Shown piece after piece: positions 1 to 8,045 of a stretch of DNA of 18,416 nucleotides. The translations under genes and the position numbers were made by a program. Location of the stretch: contig DJZU01000077.1 of NCBI GenBank assembly GCA_002448715.1, positions 60,297-78,712 of the forward strand. The letters are read 5' to 3'. Numbering within the stretch: the first letter of the stretch is position 1; the number at the start of each line of letters is the position of its first letter. This DNA comes from Candidatus Neomicrothrix sp. UBA6944. Its GTDB lineage: Bacteria > Actinomycetota > Acidimicrobiia > Acidimicrobiales > Poriferisodalaceae. Under the pieces are notes generated by a model. The model was not told where the DNA came from, did no database searches, and was given only the letters and a program-made list of their open reading frames with translations.

Positions 1-300
1 GTAGGGGCAGGAGCTCGAGTAACACTCGCAGATGACGGCAGTATTGAACAAGCCGTTCTTGCCTTAGGGGCCGTAGCCCCGACAGTTGTCCGGATCCCCG
101 ACGCCGAACAGGCACTTGTGGGGTCCACAGCTGACGAAGAAACTTTGAACGCTGTCGCAGCTGCAGCAAGCGAAGCCTGTGACCCCATCGACGACAAGCG
201 AGGCACTGTCGAGTACCGCAAACAGGTCGCAGGCGTGTTGGCAAAACGAGCGGTCGTTATTGCAATTGAACGTGCAGAGCAAAGAAACGGAACGAACTAA
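1..300 (+). CDS. Molybdenum hydroxylase FAD-binding subunit, C-terminal end (CoxM-like, partial)
   Basis: The reading frame is open from the first base, so the 5' part lies outside the window. The 99 visible residues match the C-terminal domain of the FAD subunit of the xanthine dehydrogenase / CO dehydrogenase family. Visible signatures are VGAGARVTL, ALGAVAPTVVR, an 'EQALVG' segment, and near the end DPIDDKRGTVEYR followed by VLAKRAV. The subunit passes electrons from the iron-sulfur subunit to FAD and then to an external acceptor. The stop overlaps the start of the next gene (TAATG), and the order FAD subunit, FeS subunit, Mo subunit is that of coxMSL operons. The FAD-binding N-terminus is not visible. 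The subunit identity is firm; the substrate is not. Confidence 0.9.
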   Translation, partial: VGAGARVTLADDGSIEQAVLALGAVAPTVVRIPDAEQALVGSTADEETLNAVAAAASEACDPIDDKRGTVEYRKQVAGVLAKRAVVIAIERAEQRNGTN

Positions 301-776
301 TGCCGCGAACTCATATCACCACGGTCATTAATGGCGACGAGACCGAATTTCTAACTGAAGACAGCACCTCGCTGTTAAACGCCCTGCGAGACGAAGTTGG
401 CCTAACAGGCGCCAAGGAAGGATGCGGAACCGGTGACTGCGGCGCTTGTTCCATTCTCGTCGACGACAGGGTCAACTGTTCGTGTCTCATGTTTGCCCCC
501 GAAGCGGATGGAACTGCAATTGTGACAGTGGAAGGACTTGCGGACTCTGGTGAGCTCCACCCCCTCCAACAATGCTTCCTTGAGGGCGCAGCTCTGCAAT
601 GCGGTATCTGCACACCCGGATTTCTTATGGCAGCGAAAGCCCTGCTAGACAAAAACCCGGACCCGACTGAAACAGAGATCCGATACGCGTTGGCCGGCAA
701 TTTATGCCGGTGCACCGGATACGACAAAATTATTCGCGCTGTCCAAGAAGCAGCTAGAGAAATGAGGGGTCAGTAA
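300..776 (+). CDS. Molybdenum hydroxylase [2Fe-2S] subunit (CoxS-like)
   Basis: This 158-residue protein has the usual length for the small subunit of molybdenum hydroxylases. The N-terminal plant-ferredoxin-like domain binds one [2Fe-2S] cluster through C42, C47, C50 and C62 (GCGTGDCGAC motif). The C-terminal helical domain binds the second cluster through C101 and C104 (QCGICTPG) and C136 and C138 (CRCTG). It relays electrons from the molybdenum centre to the FAD subunit. The ATG overlaps the stop of the FAD subunit by one base, and its own stop overlaps the large-subunit start in the same way, so the three subunits are translationally coupled. All eight cluster ligands are present. Substrate specificity cannot be read from this subunit. 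Confidence 0.95.
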   Translation: MPRTHITTVINGDETEFLTEDSTSLLNALRDEVGLTGAKEGCGTGDCGACSILVDDRVNCSCLMFAPEADGTAIVTVEGLADSGELHPLQQCFLEGAALQCGICTPGFLMAAKALLDKNPDPTETEIRYALAGNLCRCTGYDKIIRAVQEAAREMRGQ

Positions 777-3028
777 TGGCTATAACTGAAGAAAACCCTG
801 GATACAAGTGGGTCGGAACGCGGCCCATCCGACCCGACGGTGTAGAGAAAGTCACGGGCAAAGCACGCTTCGGCGCCGACTTGACCCTGCCGGGGATGCT
901 GTTTGGCAAGGTCGTGCGATCACCGCACGCCCATGCACGTATCGTCTCTATTGACACAAGCGCTGCTGAATCTATGGAGGGTGTTAAAGCAGTAATCACC
1001 GGAGCCGACTTCCCTGATTTGGCGGCGAATGGTGCACATCCAAGTGAGATAGACGTAGCTAACAACGCCATCGCCCGCGACAAAGTGTTGTACGAGGGGC
1101 ATGTTGTTGCGGCAGTAGCCGCGATTACTCGTGAGCAAGCCGAAGCAGCCGCGAAAGCAGTCGCAGTGACCTACGAAGCGTTGCCTCACGTCCTGACAGT
1201 TGACGAAGCGATGGCTGACGACGCTCCCTTGCTTCATGAAGCAATGATCACTAAAGGAGTTGATCCGGCTCCCGAAGAACCATCAAATATCGCTAGCAAG
1301 ATTCTTCATGAGCGCGGTGACCTCGACCAGGGTTTCGGTGAAGCCGACGAGGTTGTTGAACGGGAATTCACGACAAAACCAGTCCACCAGGGTTACATCG
1401 AACCCCACGCAGCGGTCGCTGACGCTAACAGCGATGGCAGGGCTCACATCTGGTGCTCATCGCAAGGCCACTTCCAAATGAGGGCTTACACCGCGACAGT
1501 GCTAGGAGTTTCCCCCGGCACCCTCAAAGTCACGGCTGCGGAAATCGGCGGCGGTTTCGGAGGCAAAACTGTTATCTATCTAGAACCGCTAGCCGTTCGT
1601 TTGTCTCAGCGCGCTGGTCGCCCTGTCAAGCTAGTAATGGACCGAGATGAAGTTTTTCGCGCGACTGGTCCCACATCTGGAACCCGTATCAAAGTCAAAA
1701 TGGGGGTATCCAAAGATGGGAAAATAACCGCAGCAGAAGTGTGGATGGCCTACGAAGCAGGTGCTTACGCCGGCTCTCCGGTCGGTGCGGCAGGAATGAC
1801 TGCTATTGCCTGTTACGACATTCCAAACTTTGTGGTTGAAGGGTACGACGTTGTCTGCAACAAGCCCCGAGTCGCCGCATACCGTGCGCCTGGAGCCCCA
1901 ATGGCCGCATTTGCGGTTGAGTCGGTCCTCGACGAATTAGCTCGAACCATTGAGATGGACCCAATCGACATTCGTCTAACTAACGCTGCTGTTGAAGGAA
2001 CCCAGGCGTCCTACGGCCCGAAATTCCCTCGAATTGGGTTCGTAGAGACACTTGAAGCCATCAAAGAGCATCCAAATTACACCGCTGAACTGGGTCCCAA
2101 CCAAGGACGTGGTGTGGCTGCAGGCTTTTGGTTCAACGCGGGCATGATGTCTAGTGCGACGGTTCATGTCAACGAAAACGGAACAGCAACCGTAGTGACA
2201 GGATCGCCAGATATTGGTGGGAGCCGCCAGTCCATGGCGTTGATGGCTGCTGAGGAGTTAGGAATTCCCTATGAGTCGATAAAGCCCATAGTCGCTGATA
2301 CCGAAACCGTTGGTTTCAACGATGTAACAGGGGGAAGCAGAGTAACCCTCGCAACGGGCGCGGCTGTGGTGGACGCCTGCCGTCTCATAGTTGAAGACCT
2401 TCGAGGACGCGCTGCAAAAACATGGGACGTTGAAGTTGACCAAGTTGAGTGGGTTGATGGACAAGCGCAGCATGTTGACGGTTCGCAACCCCCGCTCTCC
2501 CTAAATGACTTGGCAGCCAAGTCTGGAAGAACTGGTGGACCAATATCAGCCAACGCTTCACTCAATTCCCGTGGAGTAGGAGCAGGTTTCTCGACTCAAC
2601 TGTGCGATGTTGAAGTCGACCCAGAAACAGGGGTGACAAGAGTCGTTCGTTATCTCAGCGCACAAGACGCAGGACGTGCCATCAGTCCCGACTATGTCGA
2701 AGGACAAATGCAAGGTGGTGTGGTCCAAGGAATCGGCTGGGCACTCAACGAGGAATACATCCATGACACCGAAGGTGTCATGGAAAATCCGAGCTTCCTT
2801 GACTACCGCATGCCAGTTGCTTCAGACCTGCCAATGATTGATTGCGCCATCGTCGAAGTACCAAACCCAGCGCACCCGTATGGAGTGCGCGGCGTCGGTG
2901 AAGTCGGAATAGTCCCCCCTATGGCCGCCGTAGGCAATGCAATTCGCGATGCCGTAGATGTTCGGATGACCGAACTACCAATGTCGCCGATCAAAGTTCT
3001 CGAAGCGTTGAACGAAAACGACGGCTAA
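776..3028 (+). CDS. Molybdenum hydroxylase molybdopterin-binding large subunit (xanthine dehydrogenase family)
   Basis: This 750-residue protein is close to the family length. It begins with the a/b-hammerhead domain (KVTGKARFGADL onwards, about residues 20-130) followed by the molybdopterin-binding domains. Visible motifs are GGGFGGK at 258-264 (cofactor contact), the substrate loop AYRAPGAP at 368-375, and GVGE with the presumed catalytic glutamate E709. The form I CO dehydrogenase loop AYXCSFR is absent, and so is the form II AYXGAGR loop, so a coxL label would overstate the case. The loop instead resembles hydroxylases of N-heterocycles or aromatic acyl-CoA compounds. A GAGGGG-like ribosome site lies before the ATG, which overlaps the small-subunit stop. 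Family assignment is firm; the reaction is unknown. Confidence 0.93.
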   Translation: MAITEENPGYKWVGTRPIRPDGVEKVTGKARFGADLTLPGMLFGKVVRSPHAHARIVSIDTSAAESMEGVKAVITGADFPDLAANGAHPSEIDVANNAIARDKVLYEGHVVAAVAAITREQAEAAAKAVAVTYEALPHVLTVDEAMADDAPLLHEAMITKGVDPAPEEPSNIASKILHERGDLDQGFGEADEVVEREFTTKPVHQGYIEPHAAVADANSDGRAHIWCSSQGHFQMRAYTATVLGVSPGTLKVTAAEIGGGFGGKTVIYLEPLAVRLSQRAGRPVKLVMDRDEVFRATGPTSGTRIKVKMGVSKDGKITAAEVWMAYEAGAYAGSPVGAAGMTAIACYDIPNFVVEGYDVVCNKPRVAAYRAPGAPMAAFAVESVLDELARTIEMDPIDIRLTNAAVEGTQASYGPKFPRIGFVETLEAIKEHPNYTAELGPNQGRGVAAGFWFNAGMMSSATVHVNENGTATVVTGSPDIGGSRQSMALMAAEELGIPYESIKPIVADTETVGFNDVTGGSRVTLATGAAVVDACRLIVEDLRGRAAKTWDVEVDQVEWVDGQAQHVDGSQPPLSLNDLAAKSGRTGGPISANASLNSRGVGAGFSTQLCDVEVDPETGVTRVVRYLSAQDAGRAISPDYVEGQMQGGVVQGIGWALNEEYIHDTEGVMENPSFLDYRMPVASDLPMIDCAIVEVPNPAHPYGVRGVGEVGIVPPMAAVGNAIRDAVDVRMTELPMSPIKVLEALNENDG

Positions 3029-3036
3029 CCCCCGTC

Positions 3037-3282
3037 ATGGCACAAGTTCATTTTTCTGCGGGCCTGCGCGAATTGACCGGGGGCGCCGCCCAAATAGAAG
3101 TGGATGCATCTACGGTTCGAGGCCTGATTAAAGCTTTAGATGAAATGTTTCCAGGCATAGCCGCCCGACTATCAGAAGCTTCTTCCGTCGCAATAGACGG
3201 CGAAATCTTTACCGATGCAGAATATGAGTCAGTGTCGGAAAACGCCGAAGTCCACTTTCTCGACATTTTCCAAGGCGGTTAA
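3037..3282 (+). CDS. MoaD/ThiS-like sulfur-carrier protein
   Basis: This 81-residue protein has the length and pattern of the ubiquitin-like sulfur carriers. It has a beta-strand start (AQVHFSAGLREL), a central segment resembling the MoaD 'VRGLIKALDEMFPGI', and a C-terminal strand ending in FLDIFQGG. The exposed Gly-Gly is where MoaD and ThiS are adenylated and thiocarboxylated. It starts 8 bases after the molybdenum hydroxylase large subunit and is almost certainly in the same transcript. This placement suggests supply of sulfur for molybdopterin or for maturation of this enzyme. That role is inferred from position. A general MoaD or another sulfur carrier is possible. No clear Shine-Dalgarno sequence precedes the ATG, so translation may depend on the upstream gene. 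Confidence 0.82.
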   Translation: MAQVHFSAGLRELTGGAAQIEVDASTVRGLIKALDEMFPGIAARLSEASSVAIDGEIFTDAEYESVSENAEVHFLDIFQGG

Positions 3283-3318
3283 GCAAGTCGCAATTAGTGC
3301 CCAGAATCTTTAGCTGGA

Positions 3319-4512
3319 CTATCTCTGATGTTCAGAAAAAGTAGGAAGACGTTCTGGGATGAGGCAAAGCACCCAAGCTGCTGCAGAAGTAACCATCACC
3401 ATTGCTATGGCAACTTCGTAACCGGAACTATCAATGACGAAACCGAGCACAGCAGGTCCCGCTAATGCTCCAAACCCAAGAGCTGTATAAAGGGTTCCTA
3501 CAGTTCCACCCAAATCTGCGACTCCGAACCAGGTTGCTAGGACATTGGGAGCAGCAGTGAACCACACCGCCCACCCGACTCCATGCAATAAAGCGCTACT
3601 TGCGAAAAGAACATAAGAATCCCCGGCTAGTAACCACAGAAGCAAACAACACAGAAGCAAAACTTGGCCGAAGCGATATTGACGCATTGGAACAAAGCGG
3701 TCATTCAAAGCGCTAATTACAAGACGGGCGACCACTGATGACGCTCCGATGATTCCGACCAGCACAGCTGCCGCAGGACCAGAGACACCCTCACTTACCG
3801 CATGATCGTTGTAGAAAGCCAAAGGGGCGTAGAATCCCGGTCCGCCAAGAACTAATGCCACATAAAGCACGATGAATTTTCTGGAGCGGAGGATTGTCGC
3901 CAAACCAAGACTTGGACTTTTCTGGCTTACAGGTGGATCGACCGCTGCCACAGTGCACAAAATGAGAAGCACCGCGCTGAAGGCCGCATAAATGCCAAGC
4001 GTTGACCTCCAGCCCCAACTGTCAATCAGGAAGCGAGACACTATTGGAACAACGAACGTGCCCATCCCAACACCTGCTAGCACCAGACTGATGGCTGAGG
4101 CGCGTCGATGTTGAAACCAGCGCCCCACAGTTCCAATCATTGAGGGATAACAACACCCAACAGCGCTCCCCACCAATGGTGCATACACCAGATACAACAT
4201 CCACAGCGCGGAAGCTTGGCTGCTGATAACTAACCCGAGAGTCATAAACACAGCGCCGGTTCCTACGACTGGTCGAACACCGATGTTGTCGCTGACCTTT
4301 CCGCCAATGGCACCAGCTAAGTAATAGAAGCAAACTGCCGTGGAAAACAATGGGGCTACCGGCCCCGTTGAGGTGTCAAAAGACTCAGCTATAGGGGTTA
4401 GAAAAATTCCGAACGAAAATAGAACTCCGAAGTTAACGAAGTTGGCGATAAACGCCGCTGCGGTCACTATCCAACTGCTACGTCGGAACTGAAATGGTTT
4501 GGTATCGATCAT
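3319..4512 (-). CDS. MFS transporter, monocarboxylate-carrier-like
   Basis: This 397-residue protein has about twelve hydrophobic segments in two halves, typical of the major facilitator superfamily. The opening segment SSWIVTAAAFIANFVNFGVL and the following STGPVAPLFS resemble monocarboxylate/oxalate-formate type carriers. A cytoplasmic loop of the A-type motif appears as GGKVSDNIGVRPVVGTG between helices 2 and 3. It lies 66 bases downstream of the short-chain dehydrogenase on the same strand and could belong to the same operon. With the nearby CoA ligase, a role in importing a carboxylic acid is plausible but inferred. It converges on the MoaD-like gene with 36 bases between the stops, where no convincing terminator is visible. 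Confidence 0.85.
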   Translation of the reverse strand: MIDTKPFQFRRSSWIVTAAAFIANFVNFGVLFSFGIFLTPIAESFDTSTGPVAPLFSTAVCFYYLAGAIGGKVSDNIGVRPVVGTGAVFMTLGLVISSQASALWMLYLVYAPLVGSAVGCCYPSMIGTVGRWFQHRRASAISLVLAGVGMGTFVVPIVSRFLIDSWGWRSTLGIYAAFSAVLLILCTVAAVDPPVSQKSPSLGLATILRSRKFIVLYVALVLGGPGFYAPLAFYNDHAVSEGVSGPAAAVLVGIIGASSVVARLVISALNDRFVPMRQYRFGQVLLLCCLLLWLLAGDSYVLFASSALLHGVGWAVWFTAAPNVLATWFGVADLGGTVGTLYTALGFGALAGPAVLGFVIDSSGYEVAIAMVMVTSAAAWVLCLIPERLPTFSEHQR

Positions 4513-4578
4513 CTATTTCTATCGCTAACCGCAGCAGTAGATCACAATTCTTAACGACTACCCGAGGTCGGAACGCAG

Positions 4579-5334
4579 CTAGCTCATCGTTAGGCCACCC
4601 GACACCGACAGTGTCTGGCCCGTTACGAAAGCAGCTTCTTCAGAGCAGAAGTAAATAACGGCGGAAGCTACTTCGGTTGGGGTGCCAACCCGTTTCATGG
4701 GAACTGCACGCGCCATCGCGCCAATGATCTTGTCACCGTCGTCGCTGGCAGCCACGATCCCATCAAGTAGAGGTGTATCGGTTGGGCCTGGACAGACCAC
4801 GTTGGCCGTTATCCCTGACCTGGCTGCTTCACGAGCAATTGTTTTGGTGAATCCAATTACACCGCCTTTAGCTCCCGAGTAGACGGCCTCAAAGGAGGAA
4901 CCGACACGACCTGCATCCGAAGCAATGTTCACGATCCGCCCCCAACCGTTTTCGGTCATAGAAGGCAAACATGCATGAACTGTTCGAAGCACGCCCTTGT
5001 AGTTGATTTCAATTACTCGATTCCAGAAATCTTCGTCTGTAGCCAAAAATGGCATCAACTCATCCCAGCCTGCGCAATTCACCAATATTTCTGGAGGCCC
5101 AAGTTCATCAAGAACTTGCAAGATCCCGCCTTGGACAGCATCGCTATCGGCGACATCCATGTGCACAGCAACAGCGGAGCCACCAGCCCCAGAAATTAAT
5201 GAAGCTGTTTCTAACGCCCCATCGAGGTTTAAATCAGCGACTGCTACTTTGCGGCCAGCTGCAGCTAAGCCGACACAAATTTCCCTACCGATTCCACTAC
5301 CGCCGCCGGTAACAAGTGCAACACGTTCGGTCAT
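4579..5334 (-). CDS. Short-chain dehydrogenase, BadH-like (2-hydroxycyclohexanecarboxyl-CoA dehydrogenase family)
   Basis: This 251-residue classical SDR is full length. Visible motifs are the NAD(P)-binding TGGGSGIG at 9-16, NCAG at 86-89 (usually NNAG), the structural N111, and the catalytic set S139, Y152 and K156 (YxxxK). Several stretches recall Rhodopseudomonas BadH as I remember it: the NxAGWD segment, SDAGRVGSS, VVCPGPTDT, and the C-terminal LSVSGGLTM. BadH oxidises 2-hydroxycyclohexanecarboxyl-CoA to the 2-keto form in alicyclic acid degradation. The ATG lies 3 bases after the LLM oxidoreductase stop, and a GAGGAG ribosome site lies within the end of that gene. Generic 3-oxoacyl reductase activity is the alternative. 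SDR membership is certain; the BadH-like substrate is a recall-based inference. Confidence 0.88.
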   Translation of the reverse strand: MTERVALVTGGGSGIGREICVGLAAAGRKVAVADLNLDGALETASLISGAGGSAVAVHMDVADSDAVQGGILQVLDELGPPEILVNCAGWDELMPFLATDEDFWNRVIEINYKGVLRTVHACLPSMTENGWGRIVNIASDAGRVGSSFEAVYSGAKGGVIGFTKTIAREAARSGITANVVCPGPTDTPLLDGIVAASDDGDKIIGAMARAVPMKRVGTPTEVASAVIYFCSEEAAFVTGQTLSVSGGLTMS

Positions 5335-5337
5335 GAC

Positions 5338-6366
5338 TTAACTCCTCGTTGCGCGGGCCACTTGGCCCCATTTGTCTACAGATTCAGGGTCTTTTCGCAT
5401 GTGCTCCTCGGTCAAATACATCACAACTCTCGAAGCGGTGCCTTCATACCTATCTTTAAGACGATCTGCCATTTCGTCCCAGGTAGACACCAACGCGAAA
5501 TGCTCCAACATTTCATCAGAAATGGCGTCTGCCATCCCTTGCAAATCTCCGGCTTTCATCTTGTCACCCAGAGATTTTGTTACGCCTTCAAAGCCGAGAT
5601 CTTCAAACTGAAAGGCATAGTTCGGTGTAGTGCCGTAAAAGGCAATTTGAGTCTTAGCGCGGTGTACCCACGGTGCGCGCTCTTCAGGAGTATCACCGGC
5701 TACCGCAAAGACGGGAACGATGAGATCAATATCGGAAATTCGGCGATTTGCCTCCGCGGCTCCTTCGCCCATCTCAGGCAACAGACGATTTTGGATGTAG
5801 TGCATCGAATGCATCGGATGGACATGCACTCCATCAGCGACTTGACCAGCGACGCGGTTCATAAGAGGCCCGACAGATGAAATATCAATCTTTACGTCAC
5901 CAAATTCATGGGAACGAGGCTTCCACGCGTCCGGCAACAGAGAAAGATTGTAGAAATCGCCCTCATAACTCAAACGCTCTTCACCGCGAAACGCCCTCAA
6001 GCAAGCCTTCACCGCCAGGACATAATCATGAAGGCGACGAGCAGGGCGATCGAACTCGGACGAATAACGCCGAACAACATGCCCCTTTACCTGACTACCT
6101 AGACCTAAACGAAACTTGCCCTGCGTTTCACCAGCCAATTCCCAAGCTACTTGCGCTGAAACCATTGGACTCCTAGGAAACGCGACCGCGATTCCAGTGG
6201 TAAACGTCAAAGACGGAGCAGCTAACGCTGCCGCAGCTATCTGCATCCACGGCACTTGTCCGGTCTCCGTGTACAACATTCCAGAGAAACCTTGGCTTTC
6301 GACACTTCGAGCTAACTCGCTCGCCGAACCCCAAGTAGATGAACCAGTCATCAAATCAAATTCCAC
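5338..6366 (-). CDS. LLM-class flavin/F420-dependent oxidoreductase (TIGR03617-like)
   Basis: This 342-residue protein has the luciferase-like TIM-barrel pattern. It opens with a short strand (MEFDLMTGSS), then has AAALAAPSLTFTTGIAVAFPRSP and FRLGLGSQVKGHV, followed by RRYSSEFDRPARRLHDYV. These resemble the actinobacterial F420-dependent family known as TIGR03617. Such enzymes transfer hydride between reduced F420 (or FMN) and an organic substrate; this substrate is unknown. The start is GTG, chosen because an AGAGAGG ribosome site lies about 7 bases upstream at the correct distance. It is the first gene of a likely operon with the BadH-like dehydrogenase, divergent from the acyl-CoA ligase. 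Use of F420 rather than FMN is inferred from family and host. Confidence 0.85.
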   Translation of the reverse strand: MEFDLMTGSSTWGSASELARSVESQGFSGMLYTETGQVPWMQIAAAALAAPSLTFTTGIAVAFPRSPMVSAQVAWELAGETQGKFRLGLGSQVKGHVVRRYSSEFDRPARRLHDYVLAVKACLRAFRGEERLSYEGDFYNLSLLPDAWKPRSHEFGDVKIDISSVGPLMNRVAGQVADGVHVHPMHSMHYIQNRLLPEMGEGAAEANRRISDIDLIVPVFAVAGDTPEERAPWVHRAKTQIAFYGTTPNYAFQFEDLGFEGVTKSLGDKMKAGDLQGMADAISDEMLEHFALVSTWDEMADRLKDRYEGTASRVVMYLTEEHMRKDPESVDKWGQVARATRS

Positions 6367-6451
6367 GTCCGTACCTCTCTTTCACCCCCTATTTGAGCCG
6401 AAATGAACCCGTTCGGCCAATGCAGTCGGTTCGGATCTATGGTTGCGGGGT
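6367..6451. promoter_or_regulatory. Divergent promoter region with a candidate operator dyad
   Basis: These 85 bases separate the LLM oxidoreductase (minus) from the acyl-CoA ligase (plus), so both promoters must lie here or run into the coding starts. An inverted repeat GCCGAA-N9-TTCGGC occupies 6397-6402 and 6412-6417, with another TTCGG copy at 6430-6434. Its 6-9-6 geometry would suit a dimeric repressor of TetR or GntR type. A TATGGT hexamer at 6438-6443 lies 8 bases before the ligase ATG and could be a -10 element. No regulator gene is in the window. A 6-bp dyad could arise by chance. Confidence 0.4.
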
Positions 6452-8032
6452 ATGAACGAGAATTGGCTACTCATGGGGGAGATCCCAGACCGCGCCGCCA
6501 CGCTCTGGAAAGACCACCCCGCATTAGTTTTTCAGGGCGAACGTTGGTCCCACGGCGAGTTTGCTGATGATGTCCAAAAAGTCGCGAAAGGATTGGTTGC
6601 TCTCGGCGTTCAACACGGTGACCATGTGGCGGTCTGGATGACAAACCGCCCCGAATGGCTACACCTGATGTACGCAATTCCTCGTGTGGGTGCATGCATT
6701 GTCCCTCTCAACACCCGGTATAGAACCGATGACGTTGCATACACCGTTGTGCAATCTGAAAGTAGATTTTTGATAGCACTCGATCGTTCTGGCCCCATCG
6801 ACTACGGCGAAATGTTGGAAGCAGCTCTCCCACAACTCAATGAGGGTGGCCATCTTCAACAGATCGTCATGATGGGGGAGCAGCTAGAGGCCAGCATTTC
6901 ATGGGAAGCAATGCTTGAACAAGGCTCCCAAGTGAGTGACGAACAATTGCATAGCCGCTCAGCTCAAGTCAGTGTTGAAGATCGGATGATGCTCGCCTAT
7001 ACCTCAGGGACTACCGGACACCCCAAGGGAGTCATCCACTGCCACAAACCGGTCCGCAATACCTACGAAAGAGCAATGCTGCTGGGTCACAATCGCAATG
7101 ATGTTCACATGAGCTACCTACCTTTATTCCACGCCTATGGGTTTAGCGAAGTCGCAATGATGGTTGCGCTAACAGGAGGAAGCCAAGTTCTCTTCGACGT
7201 CTTTGAACCCGCTCAAGTTCTAGACGCTGTCGAAAAAGAAAGAGGTACCGTACTTCATGGCTTTGACAGCCACTGGGCTGACCTAATTCGAGAACAACAA
7301 CAGCGACAACGCGACGTGACCACCCTTCGCGCAGGGACACTTCCTGCTGGGATGGAATCAACCGTCCCAATAGCGCGACAAGTACAGGACGTTTTCTGTC
7401 CCACTACCAGCGGTTTCGGCATGAGCGAAACCTGGGCATTCATCGCCTCAAGCCACGTCACCAACACAATGGAGCAAAGAACCGAAGCTTCGGGTTACCC
7501 CATGTATGGCATTGAGTTTGAAGTTCGCGACCTGGACGACGGCCACGTCTTAGGTCAAAACGAGCAGGGAGCTCTGTATGTAAGGGGCTATACGGTTACC
7601 AGCGGGTACTGGGGGAAACCCGAAGCCACAGCCGAAGTACTGGATGACGAAGGGTGGCTAGACACTGGTGACGTGGCCATGCTCAGATCAGACGGACACG
7701 TCGTCTTTATAGGACGCCACAAAGATATGTTGAAAGTCGGAGGCGAAAACGTTTCGCCAGCCGAAGTTGAGGGGTATCTCCTTGAAGTCGAAGGTGTTGA
7801 AGAGATCGCCGTTGTTGGTTACCCCGATGAGCGACTCGTAGAAGTCCCCGTAGCGTTCGTCGTCAGTTCCACTGACTTATCAGCAGAAGCTTTAATTGAA
7901 CGTTGTCGTGGCAAAATTGCCAGCTTCAAAATACCCAGACACGTCATCTTCATAGACGAGATGCCGTCAACCCCCTCAGGGAAAATACGAAAAATAGAAC
8001 TCAGAGAGTGGGCGTTGAACCAAATTCAATAA
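6452..8032 (+). CDS. Acyl-CoA ligase (class I adenylate-forming, fatty/aromatic acid CoA ligase type)
   Basis: This is a 526-residue ANL-superfamily enzyme. It adenylates a carboxylic acid with ATP and transfers it to CoA. Visible motifs are the phosphate loop YTSGTTGHPKG at 183-193, GFGMSET at 321-327, the ribose-binding D407 in GWLDTGD, and the catalytic lysine K511 in PSTPSGK. The ATG at 6452 was preferred to the in-frame TTG at 6443. Neither start has a good Shine-Dalgarno sequence; a -10-like TATGGT 8 bases upstream of the ATG suggests a nearly leaderless message. An alternative start is the ATG seven codons further in. The gene is divergent from the LLM-SDR pair and converges on the acyl-CoA dehydrogenase with 13 bases between stops. 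Substrate is unknown. Confidence 0.92.
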   Translation: MNENWLLMGEIPDRAATLWKDHPALVFQGERWSHGEFADDVQKVAKGLVALGVQHGDHVAVWMTNRPEWLHLMYAIPRVGACIVPLNTRYRTDDVAYTVVQSESRFLIALDRSGPIDYGEMLEAALPQLNEGGHLQQIVMMGEQLEASISWEAMLEQGSQVSDEQLHSRSAQVSVEDRMMLAYTSGTTGHPKGVIHCHKPVRNTYERAMLLGHNRNDVHMSYLPLFHAYGFSEVAMMVALTGGSQVLFDVFEPAQVLDAVEKERGTVLHGFDSHWADLIREQQQRQRDVTTLRAGTLPAGMESTVPIARQVQDVFCPTTSGFGMSETWAFIASSHVTNTMEQRTEASGYPMYGIEFEVRDLDDGHVLGQNEQGALYVRGYTVTSGYWGKPEATAEVLDDEGWLDTGDVAMLRSDGHVVFIGRHKDMLKVGGENVSPAEVEGYLLEVEGVEEIAVVGYPDERLVEVPVAFVVSSTDLSAEALIERCRGKIASFKIPRHVIFIDEMPSTPSGKIRKIELREWALNQIQ

Positions 8033-8045
8033 CCCTGGACTTGGT

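Noticed and set aside
311..727. 138-residue antisense open frame inside the FeS subunit
   Set aside because: It lies wholly opposite a well-supported gene and has no family-like features.
776..3028. Annotation as form I CO dehydrogenase CoxL
   Set aside because: The AYXCSFR loop is absent; the position reads AYRAPGAP.
5362..5880. 172-residue plus-strand open frame within the LLM oxidoreductase
   Set aside because: It is a shadow of a conserved minus-strand gene with no recognisable protein pattern.
8033..8045. Terminator between the convergent CoA ligase and acyl-CoA dehydrogenase
   Set aside because: Only 13 bases separate the stops, and no hairpin plus T-run is present.
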